Assembly: GCA_043228905.1 (NCBI GenBank)
Contig: JBHGNT010000012.1
Location: 13,764,001-13,828,000 of the forward strand
DNA length: 64,000 nucleotides
Direction of reading: 5' to 3'
Source: Azolla caroliniana
Lineage: Eukaryota > Polypodiophyta
Shown: in pieces, positions 22,475-33,142 of the stretch
Layout of the letters: each line of letters opens with the position of its first letter
How positions within the stretch are numbered: position 1 is the stretch's first letter
Program-made: the position numbers and the translations under genes
The notes under the pieces: generated by a model
The model's input: only the letters and a program-made list of their open reading frames with translations
What the model was told of the DNA's origin: nothing
Database searches by the model: none

Positions 22475-23324
22475 TTCTTGATGAGTGTTTCGAGCAATAT
22501 ATTCCTACATGCAATAAAACCATATTGGGCGGGATGTGTCAACTTTGGCAAATACTTTTGTAATCTATTTGCCAAGACCTTTGTAAATATCTTATACAAC
22601 CCCCCCATCAAAGAAATAGGTCTCCATTGATGAAATGACTCTGGAGATGCCACCTTTGGAATTGATTTAATTAGACCAACCTTCCAAACTTGAGGCATAC
22701 GACCAAAATCCCAAGAATGTTGAAACATCAAAGTTAAGGGCCCCTTTAAAATGTTCAAATATTGCTTAAAAACTTCATTTGTCAAGCCATCCCAACCGGG
22801 GCTCTTACCACTAGGAAGATGCCTTAAAACTTTCTCCACCTCATCCTTAGTGAAATCTGCATCCAATTCATGACTAATGAGGTCATGCACAATACATCCA
22901 ACCACATCATAAAACTCATGACGTGCTCTACTCACCTCATTTGTCATTAACGATTGTGGGTCAATCAACTCCTTAAAGTAATGAACACATATATGTCAAT
23001 TATTGTAGTAGGATCCACTATCCATTCATCCCCTTGCTTCACATGTACCACATTAGATCGAGTATAAGTAGGATGTAACTCTTGGAAAAACAAATGAGAT
23101 TGACATTGATTATATATGAGCCCATCCCTCAATTGTTGCATCTTCGCATAACGATAACTTTGGCATTGCAACTGAGAAATAATAACATGCAATTGACTTT
23201 GGATATCCAAAAGCTCCTCATCTAATGGTGCATGTATCAATAATGCATTACACTTGGAGAGAACATGTGAGAATCGTCGAACTTGAAGACCTCTTCTTCG
23301 TTGAGCATTAGTTACTCCATACAT
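22471..23324 (-). pseudogene. LINE-1 ORF2 linker and RT fingers
   Basis: The 23324-22965 frame is the linker between endonuclease and RT. After a frameshift near 22970 the 22968-22471 frame gives FTKDEVEKVLRHLPSGKSPG, WDGLTNEVFKQY and LIKSIPKV, then WRPISLMGGLYKIFTKVLA and AQYGFI. These are the RT-0/1 segments of L1-type RTs. Some residues normally between QYGFI.GR and LLDLEKAYD are missing at the frameshift at 22471-22474. Confidence 0.82.
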
Positions 23325-23345
23325 ACGACGAATGATCTTAATGTT

Positions 23346-24218
23346 TCATAATGTGATTTCCCATGCTTTAACTCCTTTAAGATTCACTTCTTGTGAAAAA
23401 TTTACCAAAATTTGCTCCATGAGAGAATCAAAGTGAGGTTGAAGCAAAAGAGAAGAGTTAAAGCATAATTGAGGCTTTCCAAGTAAAGACTTATACATGT
23501 CAATTGCATGACCACAAACCTCCAAACAAATAGGAAAGTGATCTGAAGTTCCTACATCTTGTAAAACTGTCATACGAAGTGATGTCGGTAAAAAAGAATC
23601 ATTGTGCATCACATATATTCTATCTAACTGAATCCATGTTTGTCTATGTTGAGCGGATTGGAAAGTAAAACCTAGATCATTCCCATGCAACCATGTCCAA
23701 ACATCCAACTTTAGAACCTCCATAGCCAATGAATCCCAAGCAAGTTGCTCAGGATCATCCATGATTAAATGTCCAGAACTAGATTGAGATGCATCAACAC
23801 ACATGTTAAAATCACCCATAAGTAATCTTGGACGACCAACACATAGGGTTTGACAGAGTGAGCCCCATAATGCAATACGTTGCGTGGCTTGGTTAGGGGC
23901 ATAAATCCCAACCACCCACACAACCTTGCCAAAAAAAGTGATTTCTAGAACCAAAAACCGACCATAAGGATCATTATGCACCACTTGAGGATAATATTCA
24001 CCCCACACGATTAATACCACACCTGAATAATGATTATTAAGATGTCCTACATTGAATGATGAATATCCACTCAAATGAACTGTGGATCTTGCTAACTCAT
24101 GACACTTATGCTCAACTGCACATAATACATCCCATTCTTTATTTAACAAACTTTGCCATAATATATACTTCTTATGAGGAGAACATGCCCCTCACACATT
24201 CCATGTTACCACTTTCAT
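23346..24218 (-). pseudogene. LINE-1 AP-like endonuclease, ORF2 N-terminus
   Basis: ORF2 appears to start at ATG 24216-24218 (MKVVTWNV) with a TGA at 24192-24194, then GACSPHKK and the long frame 24149-23346. Endonuclease motifs in order are CAVEHK (metal-binding Glu), VVGIYAPN, LLMGDFN, LDRIYV and TSDHFP. This enzyme nicks target DNA to prime reverse transcription. All catalytic motifs survive. The stop near the start is one C-to-T change away from an Arg codon. Confidence 0.85.
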
Positions 24219-24231
24219 TCAATCAATAATG

Positions 24232-24984
24232 TTATGGGCACACTTGCTCCTTCAGGGCAACCAATGTCAAGAAACTAGTCAAAGCAAGTTCCAATGCTGC
24301 ATATGGATTTTCATGCACCACATCCTTAGGGGCATCTGTCGAAATCTTTTGTTTAGGTTCTCCTGCTTGATGAAAACCTCGAGAATTCGATGAGTTTACA
24401 ACCCGTTCCAATGAATCAAACTGAAGGTGAAGGGGTAATCCCTTATCCCTAAATTGTCTTTGCCAAGGAACTTTTTGAGAACCCTCACTAGTTCCTGAAT
24501 TACCTTTCCAAGTAGTCTCACGAGTAGTGGGCAAACTATTACGTTGCATATTCATTGATTTCCCCTTCGACTTGCCCTTAACTTGATGCCAATCCTTTTC
24601 AACAACATCACTACTAGTTCTATCCAAAGGTTTTTTCCCCTTATCTATAACCACCAAACTTTGTTTTTCCATATCCATATATTGAGCTCCCTTATTCTTA
24701 GGGCCCAAACCTTCAAGTGAAACCTCTTTATAACCTGCTCTAGATGATGTTCCTTCATCCATAACAACCACAATATCTGACACACCAACATCTCTCCCAA
24801 CTCCTTCCTTACCATTCCCTTCATTAGGAACCTATAGTTGAAGGACAATGACGATGGCATTCCGCCATAAAGTGACCCCATTCACCACATTCAAAACAAT
24901 GGCCTACAAATGTGTCCCACTTCAATTTAAAACAAAGTCTTTTCATACCAGGTGTGTTCATACGCAGCCATCCTGGCCTCTTAC
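24232..24984 (-). pseudogene. LINE-1 ORF1, C-terminal half with CCHC knuckle
   Basis: The minus strand at about 24960-24850 reads GWLRMNTPGMKRLC, then CFECGEWGHFMAEC, a CX2CX4HX4C zinc knuckle of the type that follows DUF4283 in plant LINE ORF1. A low-complexity basic/Ser-rich tail runs to the stop at 24232. ORF1 is an RNA-binding chaperone of the LINE particle. A frameshift or stop separates the knuckle from the frame 24783-24232. Confidence 0.78.
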
Positions 24985-25411
24985 TATCAAGATTCGAACT
25001 CTTGACATGACCATGTTATAATCGAGTGTTATGTGTTAACCACACATCTAGCATATAATCATGTATATACTTCCTCATTGTAGGTTTTAGCTAGCATCAT
25101 GTACATAATTTCTCCCTTGTATTATTAACACTTGGCACATTCATGCGTACCTACTGCCTACATGCTCTATTGTATCACATGCGTGCAATAGGTATGCATG
25201 CCACTTAGTATAAATAGTTGAGTTCACCTTGAAGGAATTCAAGGTGAACAACGCCAGTCATGGACATATCAATCTAGTATTCTCATTTCGCCCAATCTTG
25301 TCTCCTTAATCTTCATCTCTATCTTTATGCTCTTGTGTCATTCCGTCATTGCTCCGTCGTAGCCTCATCATCCGTGCTCCGTCTTAGTCCGCGCTTGGTG
25401 TGTCCGTGACA
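24985..25411 (+). mobile_element. Solo LTR (Ty3/gypsy-like) inserted in LINE-1 ORF1
   Basis: The 427-bp unit is flanked by the 5-bp direct repeat CTTAC at 24980-24984 and 25412-25416. It ends CCGTGACA and begins TATCAAG, so the usual TG start appears mutated to TA. Just inside the left end is an antisense tRNA-like stretch (complement has GAGTTCGAATCTTG as B box, GTGGTTAACAC as A-box-like), as in the LTR of the gypsy element at 26459. TATAAATAG at 25209-25217 is followed by a perfect inverted repeat, arms GTTCACCTTGAA and TTCAAGGTGAAC (25222-25249), then ACGCCAGTC, shared with the other gypsy LTR. LINE ORF1 sequence continues on both sides. Confidence 0.8.
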
Positions 25412-25416
25412 CTTAC

Positions 25417-26179
25417 GACTTGTATCCCATAACACAAAATCTACACTTATTTGTAGCATTTGCATGTGGAGATACCAACACTTTACCCATTTGACTCATC
25501 AACTTTGGTAAAAGTGACCATAAAAAAGCATGCTTACAATCCATTGTTACCCAAACGGGGCATTCTTATTTTAACAAAGCATGATAGTCCACAACGGGGG
25601 ACCATTGCATTACATGCACCGATCGTTTATCAAAAAACATAGGAACTTTAGCCAACAATGCACTTCAATGTTCCGGTGAACGAAACACTACATCATAAAA
25701 CCCTCGAGGTTCTGCAGATATATTTTCAACACAATTTGGTGACACGATTGTGTTCAACTATTGTTTAATCCAATTAATGTATGGGAGTTTCAAGGTAAAA
25801 AACAATATAACCGCATGATCATAGAATACATCAAAAGATTGCAACAGTACCTTAGCATCAACTTCCACATCATGCACATCCTCATCAATGCATTCTTTCG
25901 CTGCATTTTATTTTCTTCCACAATATCAGACAACAAGGTATTGGCAATTCCCCATAAATTATCCCAATTACAATGATCCTTGTCAATCTCATTTACATGT
26001 ATTACTTCGGCATATGTCGCTTTTTTCTCATAAATTTCCTCAATACCCTTAAACCTCTTAGAGCTTCCAATGTCTTCCCTTTCACGATTACATTCAACCA
26101 TCACATTATTCTGTTTTGGATCAATTGTGTCCATATCGATGTCCCCTACAATTTGAGAGGAATTCATGTTCATATCCAT
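25417..26179 (-). pseudogene. LINE-1 ORF1, N-terminal half (DUF4283-like)
   Basis: The frame starts MDMNMNSSQIVGDIDMD at 26179. It runs through KATYAEVIHVNE to 25790. Scattered frames then follow down to 25417 with LPRLGNNGL-like and MGKVLVSPHANATNK segments that fit the DUF4283 region of LINE ORF1. The sequence resumes past the solo LTR at 24984 with the zinc knuckle part. Several frameshifts are present. It is the 5' coding part of LINE-1. Confidence 0.6.
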
Positions 26180-26458
26180 TATTCTTGATGTGATAGTGAT
26201 CTGGGATAAAAATAATTTTCCATGAACAAGAAAGATAACCGGAACTCACCCGATTAAAGAGGTCGAAGATGATGAATACAATAGAAGACCCACACTATGT
26301 GTTGAGTATGTGGATGTCAACAACACAAGATTCCTTATTTCTATCGTTACTTGTTGCACAGACCACCAATTTTAACTTTCTATATCTCGTTGCGAAGCTC
26401 TAATCGAGGGCTTTCTGACGCATGTCTTTATGCTCGATTTTGTTACTGATAGAGAGTG

Positions 26459-26899
26459 TGTCAGGAATAGTACTAAAGCAGAGATGGGATTAGTACTAAT
26501 AAGAGAAGTACTATTAGTACTAAGAAGACGGGACTGCGTGAGATTCCCGAGAGAGGAAGTGAGAAGAGGAGAGAGAGATAGCGAGGATGAGAGAGAGAAA
26601 GATGATGACAACAACTAATATATTATGTGAAAAGATAAGTACAAAGCGGCTAAGAGGCTTAAGACTGGCGTTGAACCAATTTGGTTCAACATAATGTCTA
26701 GTGCCTTCTTTTATAGTGTTGTCAGGAGTAATCCTGAAACTTCTAGAATGTTCCAGAGAAATCTGGAATATACATTACTTTCTTATAATAAAACATAAAT
26801 GAAAATAATATCCTATGAATTACAATAGATGGTGTGATGGTTAAGAGCTCGACCCATATACCATAAGGTCATGGGTTCAAGTCTTGCCATATCATGACA
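26459..26899 (-). repeat. Gypsy element 3' LTR
   Basis: A 441-bp LTR. On the minus strand it starts TGTCATGATATGGC and has TATAAAAGAAG (complement of about 26706-26716). A perfect inverted repeat, arms GTTGAACCAA and TTGGTTCAAC around one base (26670-26690), comes next and is followed by CGCCAGTC. The first 70 bases of the minus-strand LTR are antisense to a tRNA-like sequence (plus strand TGATGGTTAAGAGC as A box, GGGTTCAAGTC as B box, 26829-26890). Confidence 0.92.
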
Positions 26900-26910
26900 C
26901 TATCTCCCCC

Positions 26911-27459
26911 TTAAAGACGACGAGTGGAACGAGTCGGTGTTGATTGCGGACCGGGTTTGTCCGGATACTTTCGGTGGAAATCAGCAAGCAGATCCTGAGC
27001 ATTGACAACATGCTTGACGGGTTCCCAAGTGCGTTCGCTCGGACTATAACCAAGCCAATCGACCAAATAATAAAGTTTGTTGCGAATAAGTTTGGAATCG
27101 AGGATGGCAACAACTTCATACTCCGGGCCGGCGTCCAACTCGAGCGGGGGCGGCGGTGGTGTAACGCGATCAGGAATGGTGTTGGCTTTATAAGGTTCAA
27201 GAAGAGAACAATGGAAAACTGGATGTATCTGAAGCTGCGGAGGGAGATCAAGGTGGAATGTGACATCATTAACCTTACCCGTAATACGGAAAGGACCGAG
27301 TCGTCGATAATCCAACTTGCCACACGGTCGAGTAGTCTTGATGTGACGACGTAAGAGCCATACTCGATCTCCGATGGCAAAATAGGAGGGAAGCCGAGGA
27401 CGATCCGCGTAAGTCTTCTGTGTCTGTTGAGCATGACGAAGATGAGTCGAGAGATCTGT
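26911..27459 (-). pseudogene. Gypsy integrase tail and chromodomain
   Basis: Following the stop at 27460-27462 the frame continues and gives DYRRLGPFRITGKVNDVTF (GPF module), then LHPVFHCSLL-like IHPVFHCSLLEPY and the chromodomain KLYYLVDWLGY, RTWEP. Chromodomains target chromovirus integration to methylated heterochromatin. Its presence defines the lineage. The stop codon count in this stretch is low and the domain itself is intact. Confidence 0.9.
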
Positions 27460-29079
27460 CTAGATCTTGTGTAGTCTTTCCAATTGATCCCCGGCACGAG
27501 GATTGGTAGGTAGTTCCGGGGTGTCGATCACCGACCAACGAGGATGAGAACCGGTATAAGCGTAGAATGGGGAGACTTGAGTCGAGGAGTGAACAACATT
27601 ATTATACGCAAACTCCGCAAGGTGGAGAATCTCGGCCCAATCGTCCTGCTGATAACTCAGGAAACACCGGAGATATTGCTCCAGCGTTTGGTTTGTTCGT
27701 TCCGCCTGCCCATCGGTCTGAGAATGGTAGCCAGAGGAGAGGTTGCAAGAGATCTTGAGCATCTTGAAGAGATGCTGCCAAAATTTGGAGACAAATTGCG
27801 GTCCTCGGTCACTGATGATACTGTCTGGGAGGCCATGATGCCGAAATACCTCACGCATGACTAGGGCGGCGGTTTCCTCGCTAGTGATGGCCTTAGTACA
27901 CGGAACAAAATGTGCCATCTTCGTATATCGATCGACAACAGTTAAGATAGCATCGAACCCCTGCGAGACTGGCATATCTGTGATAAAATCAAGACAAATA
28001 GACTGCCACGGCTTACTTGGAATCGGTAAGGGTTCCAACAAGCCATATGGATGGTGTCGTGGCATCTTTGCTCGGCAACAAGCATCACAGGTCCGAACGT
28101 AGTCGTCAACAAAACGATGCATGTGGGGCCACCAAAAAGATCGTTGCACTAGCTCCAACGTCTTAGTACTATCGAAATGTCCCGTTGTATGGGTGTCGTG
28201 ACAATGGCGACAGGAGCAATCGAGGATATATACGCGCTTTTTAAAGAATAACAAACCATTATGATATTCGAATTGTCGGTAGTCAATACCTGGTTGTTGA
28301 GACTGAGAACAAGATGCCCGAGAAGTATCAATGTGCGCTAGGATGTCTTGATCAAAGCTATCTGTCTTCAAGTTTGCACGTATGTCATCGGTAATCCGTG
28401 AATCCATCGGGGTGTGAAAAATCCGTGTCGTGTGCAATCGTGTTGGTCCCAAGATTACTTGCTTTTGATTATCAAATGTTGGATCACCAGGACGAGGTGC
28501 AAGATACGAACGCCGTGATAGTGCATCTGCTTTTCCTTGCTGCTTCCCCGGTCGATATGTGATTTTGAAGTCGAAATGCGTGAGGAATTGCGCCCACCGA
28601 GCTTGCCGTCGATTTAGTACGCGAGCGTTCTGGAAATAAGCAAGATTTTTATGATCACTAAAGACAATGATCTGATGTGGAGAGCCCTCTAAGAAATGCC
28701 GCCATTGCACAAATGAATCCACGATGGCTAATAACTCCTTGTCATGTATTTCGTAGTTGATTTCCGCGTCATCGAATTTGCGCGAATGGAAAGCCACCGG
28801 ATGCAACTCTTCTTTATCTCCTTGTTGAGAAAGGATGGTACCGAGAGCGAAATCTGAAGCGTCGGCCTCCATGATGAATGGTTTGCTGGTATCCACATGA
28901 GCTAGAATCGGTGCTGATGTAAAGGCTTTCTTAAGATGCCGAAAAGCCATATCTGCTTCAATGGACCAAAGAAATGCTTGGCCCTTCTTTGTAAGTTGTG
29001 TGAGGGGTAAAATAATCTTCGAGTAATCCTGTATAAACTTACGGTAGAAGTTAGAAAAACCTAGAAAACATTGTACATC
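27460..29079 (-). pseudogene. Gypsy RNase H and integrase
   Basis: The frame open from 29079 to 27460 (first ATG 28950) carries RNase H motifs PFIMEADASDFALGT (Asp), HDKELLAI (Glu) and FSDHKNLAYF (Asp). Then the integrase zinc finger HDTHTTGHFDS ... CDACCRAK, and the core with ICLDFITDMP, IISDRGPQFVS and GQAERTNQTLE (D, D, E) follow. All catalytic residues are present. Both ends are bounded by stops (29080-29082 TGA, 27460-27462 TAG) that differ from sense codons by one C-to-T change. Confidence 0.93.
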
Positions 29080-29990
29080 TCATACCGACCGTGGAATTTG
29101 CCACTCTAGTACAGTTTGGACTTTAGCTGGATCCATGGCGATGCCCTTTGAGGAGATGACGTAGCCTAGAAATTTCACTTGCTTGCAGTCAAAGCTACAT
29201 TTTTCTAGCTTGGCATAAAGACCATTCTCGCGGAGTCGTTTTAGTACTAATAGTACATGAGAATCGTGCTCTTCCTGGGTCTTCGAATAAATCAATAGAT
29301 CATCCAGATAGATGATCAAACAGATATCCAAGAGGTCTCTGAATATATCATTTGCCGTGTTGAAAGACTGCGGGTGCATTGGTTAAGCCGAACGACATAA
29401 CAGTATACTCGAAATGCCCATATCGCGTGCGAAAGGCGGTCTTCCATTCATCTCCCGGTTGGATCCGCATGAGGTTATACGCTCCTCGTAGATCGATTTT
29501 GGTAAAAAACTTGGTGCCACCATTAACTCGCTCCAAAAGACTTGATATAAGAGGAAGTGCATACCTATTCCGGATGGTGACCTTATTCAATCCTCAGTAA
29601 TCAACGACGAGATGAAGTGAGCCATCTTTCTTCTTGACAAAGAAGATGGGTGTACCGGCCGGAGATTTCGAATGATGGATGAACCCGCTTGCCAAGTTCT
29701 CCTCTATGTAGGCTCAAAGGACTTCTAACTCGGTGGGTGACAAGTTGTAAATTGGTCCCCATGGTGGCTCGGTTCCTGGTTGTAAATCAATGGGACAGTC
29801 ATAGGGACGGTGATGAGGAAGGGTACCGGCTTTTACCTTGTCAAATACATCGGCATAAGGATGATATTTTGCTGGAAGTTGTACTGAGGAGTCCTTCTTA
29901 ATAGTGTTGGAAGGATGTACTGATATTGCAAATAGGAACATTGCCTCCTTGTGTCCTTCTTCGCGTAATTGATGGAGTGAAATGGTCGAA
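29080..29990 (-). pseudogene. Gypsy reverse transcriptase
   Basis: The segments are PYDCPIDLQPGTEPPWGPIY (entry to RT), the frame 29590-29348 with [16 protein letters not shown] and [11 protein letters not shown], and after a one-base shift near 29365 the frame 29379-29080 with YLDDLLIYSKT, LEKCSF and FLGYVIS. The YLDD box and first catalytic Asp (KIDL) are intact. TGA stops at 29714-29716 and 29594-29596 interrupt the frame. Confidence 0.92.
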
Positions 29991-29992
29991 AC

Positions 29993-30468
29993 TCAGTGAG
30001 TAGATTCTTGGGGTGGTCGATATCGGACTTCTCTTGTTCTCCAATCTATGGTTGGATTATGTAATTCAAACCAAGGTAATCCTAGGACAATGGGATGCTC
30101 TGGACTACTAATTATATTAAATGATAGTACACACACAAAACTACCTAGGACAACTTGAATGGGTTCTGATTCTTCTACAATATTCCCGGAAGCAATGGGA
30201 TGACCATAATGACTACTACAGATGCGGGACAAGGAAGTTTTCTTAAGGATATTTGAGAAGCTTGGGCAAAATTTCGATCCATGAAATAGGAATTAGCTCC
30301 GGAATCTAAAAGTGCTAGGACGGGTACTGGAGGAGTACTTTTAGTACTAACAATGACTTGGGCTAGGAACACATTGCTAACTTGCTTAGAAGGAATGGAA
30401 CCACTAATAGGCTGTACAGATCTAGGGCTGCTGTCCAACCAAACGGCTCCTATTTTGGTTGGACTCAA
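29993..30468 (-). pseudogene. Gypsy aspartic protease
   Basis: The frame 30468-30175 contains VLALLDSGANSYFMD, the protease DSGA active site. After a frameshift near 30200, frame 30232-29993 continues with HPIVLGLPWFELHNP, the conserved ILGMPWL-like second motif of retroviral-type proteases. It processes the Gag-Pol polyprotein in functional relatives. Confidence 0.88.
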
Positions 30469-31622
30469 TCGTTTAACTCTTCATCTAATTGACTAAGGAC
30501 TTCAAATTTATTTGAGATACTTGGGCTATTAGTACTATGAATACTATCTGACACGCTATTAGTACTATTAATACTATCAGACACTCCGAAGGGAATAATT
30601 GACTCGGGTTTAGTACAGGCGACAATTTGATTTACCTGTCTTCTTGGCCTATGGGGACAATTGATGGCGATATGCCCTGGTTCACCGCAATAAAGACATA
30701 ATCGATTGGCACGTCGTCGTTGCTTTTCTTCTTCCAATAACGGGCCGCGTCGACGCATGGTGTCGATCTCCATCAGTGTCGGAATATTGGCTTGAGGTAC
30801 ATCGTGTGCAAACGGTTTAGCCGTGACTGAGGCGTATGTGGGTTCCGGCCGAGAGCGTGGTATTTGTAACTGACGTTCCGAACACCGTTCGAAAAGGCGG
30901 TTGTCGCATCGGACCGCTCGACTGATTGCCTCCGTAAGAGACTTTGGTTCCTCGGGGAAGATTAAAAGCAAGTCTTTAACATTGTTGCGCAAGCCATAGC
31001 GAAACTACTCCATGAGGGCCTGATCATCCCAGGGGATATCTGAGGCGAGTAGACGGAAAGCTACCGCGTAGGCCGAGGCTGGACGATCGCCTTGACGCAA
31101 TCTTCGGATCTTGTTGATCGCCATCCTGATGCTGTCGGTATCTCCAAAGCAGGCTTTAAACTCACCAATAAAATCTTCAAAGTTATTAAGCAAGGGTGAT
31201 TGTTTTTCTAGAAGTGGAGCGAACCATGCCAAGGCTAAGCTGCTAAGTAACGTGCCTATTAGGCAGACTCGAGATGCATCAGTGGGATATCGGGAAGGAT
31301 GCATCTGGATGACTAAGCGTACCTGATTAAGGAATCCCCGGAATTGCGATCGTGTTCCATCAAATTTCACAGGAAGTCCAATCTTGGGCTCTTTATGAAA
31401 TCCTTGGGGACTTGATCCTTGTTGTTGCAATGCTGCTTCGAGTTGTTGTACCCGTAACGCTTACTCCCCATGTTGTTGTTGCGTTTGTTGTTTTTCGAGA
31501 GTGATTTGTTGCAGATCCCCTATCAACCGTTGGTTTTCTTGTTCCAGGGCAACAAAATTTTCTTTTAGGCACTATAACTCGGAGAAAACGGATTGATATT
31601 CTTGGGCACTAACAATAGCCAT
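30465..31622 (-). pseudogene. Gypsy gag with N-terminal coiled coil and zinc knuckle
   Basis: Gag probably starts at ATG 31622 (MAIVSAQEYQS), with a Gln/Glu-rich coiled-coil-like stretch broken by stops at 31572-31574 and 31461-31463. The capsid part runs 31430-31005 (KIGLPVKFDGTRSQFRGFLN, FGDTDSIRMAI), and a TAG lies at 31005-31007. The nucleocapsid knuckle CLYCGEPGHIAINC (CX2CX4HX4C) lies near 30690. It ends at 30465 next to the protease. Confidence 0.88.
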
Positions 31623-31669
31623 AGTATAGGGAAAAGGGTAGGAGGAAAGGAAGAAAAATTGGTTCAAAC

Positions 31670-32094
31670 TGTCAGGAATAGTACCAAAGCAGAGATGGAA
31701 TTAGTACTAATAAGAGAAGTACTATTAGTACTAAGAAGACGGGACTGCGTGAGATTCGCGAGAGAGGAAGTGAGAAGAGGAGAGAGAGAGAGAAAGATGA
31801 TGACAACAGCTAATATATTATGTGAAAAGATAAGTACAAAGCGGCTAAGAGGCTTAAGACTGGCGTTGAACCAATTTGGTTCAACATAATGTCTAGTGCC
31901 TTCTTTTATAGTGTTGTCAGGAGTAATCCTGAAACTTCTAGAATGTTCCAGAGAAATTTGGAATATGCATTACTTTCTTATAATAAAACATAAATGAAAA
32001 TAATATCCTATGAATTACAATAGATGGTGTGATGGTTAAGAGCTCGACCCATATACCATAAGGTCATGGGTTTGAGTCTTGCCATATCATGACA
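31670..32094 (-). repeat. Gypsy element 5' LTR
   Basis: A 425-bp copy of the LTR at 26459, 16 bp shorter in the GAGA-rich segment. It has the same perfect inverted repeat (31865-31885) and tRNA-like terminus. Its inner edge reads, on the minus strand, GTTTGAACCAATTTTTC; I cannot match this to a standard Met-tRNA primer site. Confidence 0.92.
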
Positions 32095-32099
32095 GAGTG

Positions 32100-33142
32100 C
32101 AGCAATAAAAATATTTCCACTTCTTCTTTCCCTCTCCACTCTTGCTTTTTTCCTCGCTAACTCTCTCTCCTCTCTCTCTCTATACATGCATTCAATTCCA
32201 CGAAGGTTTTGTCCATGTCCCCTTCGCTTAGACGGTGCAAGGTTAGATTCAAGATGGCTTAATACTTTTCAATCCCAAATTCTATTAATCTATATATTTT
32301 TGTCAACATCATCCGTTATTCCATCTCAGATGTAAATATGATCTTACTATAAGTGACACAAAATATTCTTTACCAAAATAATACCATGTGATATACCACC
32401 TCATCAATATTCCTTTCTTAATGTACACCTTTGCATAGGAATTAAGTATAGACTGCTAACAGAAACCATGTGCATGAGTATGGGGGTCAATGTATGGTCC
32501 ACGACCTTTGCATGTGTATAGAGTGATGTCATGCATGAGTGGCCATATCTAGACACATGCATACATACATGGCGTATATTGAAGGACGAAAACATGTCAT
32601 GTTTGCCCTCAAGTAACATGTTCACATGAGACAAAGAGACATAAATGCATTTAGGCATAGTAGTGTCCACCACGACATTTTCTTGGTTTTTGAAATTTCA
32701 ATATTGCCTTATATCCCTCATGCAATGATTTGCACATGTAGATGGAATGGGTGGTTAAAATGTGTTATATTACCTCTTCATGTATATGTACGTACACACA
32801 TAAGCACATTGGCATAGTGCCATTAGTTTTGACGATGATATCACATGTAGTGTGAGTTCCAAACATGACTTGTAATTTGCGTGGAATAATTTAGATGTGT
32901 TTTCCTTCTCTAGTGTTTCATTGTTGAGGATGAGTCAATCGTCAGTTCATTTAACATTTTAGTTTTCTTTAAAAACAAGAGCTATGCACACAGAATTTGT
33001 GTTATGTAAGTCCTTAAATGTGCTTGCCACCAAGACATGAGTATGTAAGTATACCATATCAAGTATTAGGTTCGGTTGTATTTCACATGTTGTGCATAAA
33101 TGTAGATCTGTTTTGCTTAAAGATAGATAGATTTAGCCACCA
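32100..33142. other. Non-coding, GA/CT-rich start
   Basis: A CT-rich stretch at 32105-32190 (GA-rich on the minus strand) may be the 5' end of LINE-1, displaced by the gypsy insertion. The rest holds nothing I recognise. Confidence 0.4.

Larger units (their letters stand above)
20390..26179 (-). mobile_element. LINE-1: L1-type non-LTR retrotransposon, with solo LTR inside ORF1
   Basis: On the minus strand the order is ORF1 (26179 to 24232, interrupted by a solo LTR at 24985-25411), then ORF2 with endonuclease (24218-23346), reverse transcriptase (22968-21065) and a zinc-binding C-terminal region (21068-20457). This is the layout of plant L1 LINEs. The 5' untranslated part probably extends to 26453 and, beyond the gypsy insertion, to the GA-rich stretch (minus strand) ending near 32190. 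Frameshifts near 22970 and 22471, a stop at 24192-24194 and a damaged RT active site make it inactive. Confidence 0.88.
26459..32094 (-). mobile_element. Ty3/gypsy chromovirus with two LTRs and target duplication
   Basis: The 5,636-bp element is transcribed on the minus strand. Its LTRs (26459-26899 and 31670-32094) begin TGTCAGG and end ATGACA on the plus strand. The flanking direct repeat is GAGTG (26454-26458 and 32095-32099). A polypurine tract (minus strand AAGGGGGAGATAG) adjoins the 3' LTR at 26900-26912. Order on the minus strand: gag with zinc knuckle, protease, RT, RNase H, integrase, chromodomain. By eye the LTRs differ by about eight substitutions and one 16-bp indel, so the insertion is fairly young. 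Coding regions nevertheless carry at least seven stops and two frameshifts. It sits in sequence that may be the 5' leader of LINE-1. Confidence 0.93.

Noticed and set aside
26829-26899. Functional tRNA gene
   Set aside because: A and B boxes are present, but the anticodon arm and acceptor stem do not fold properly and the copy recurs at the end of each LTR.
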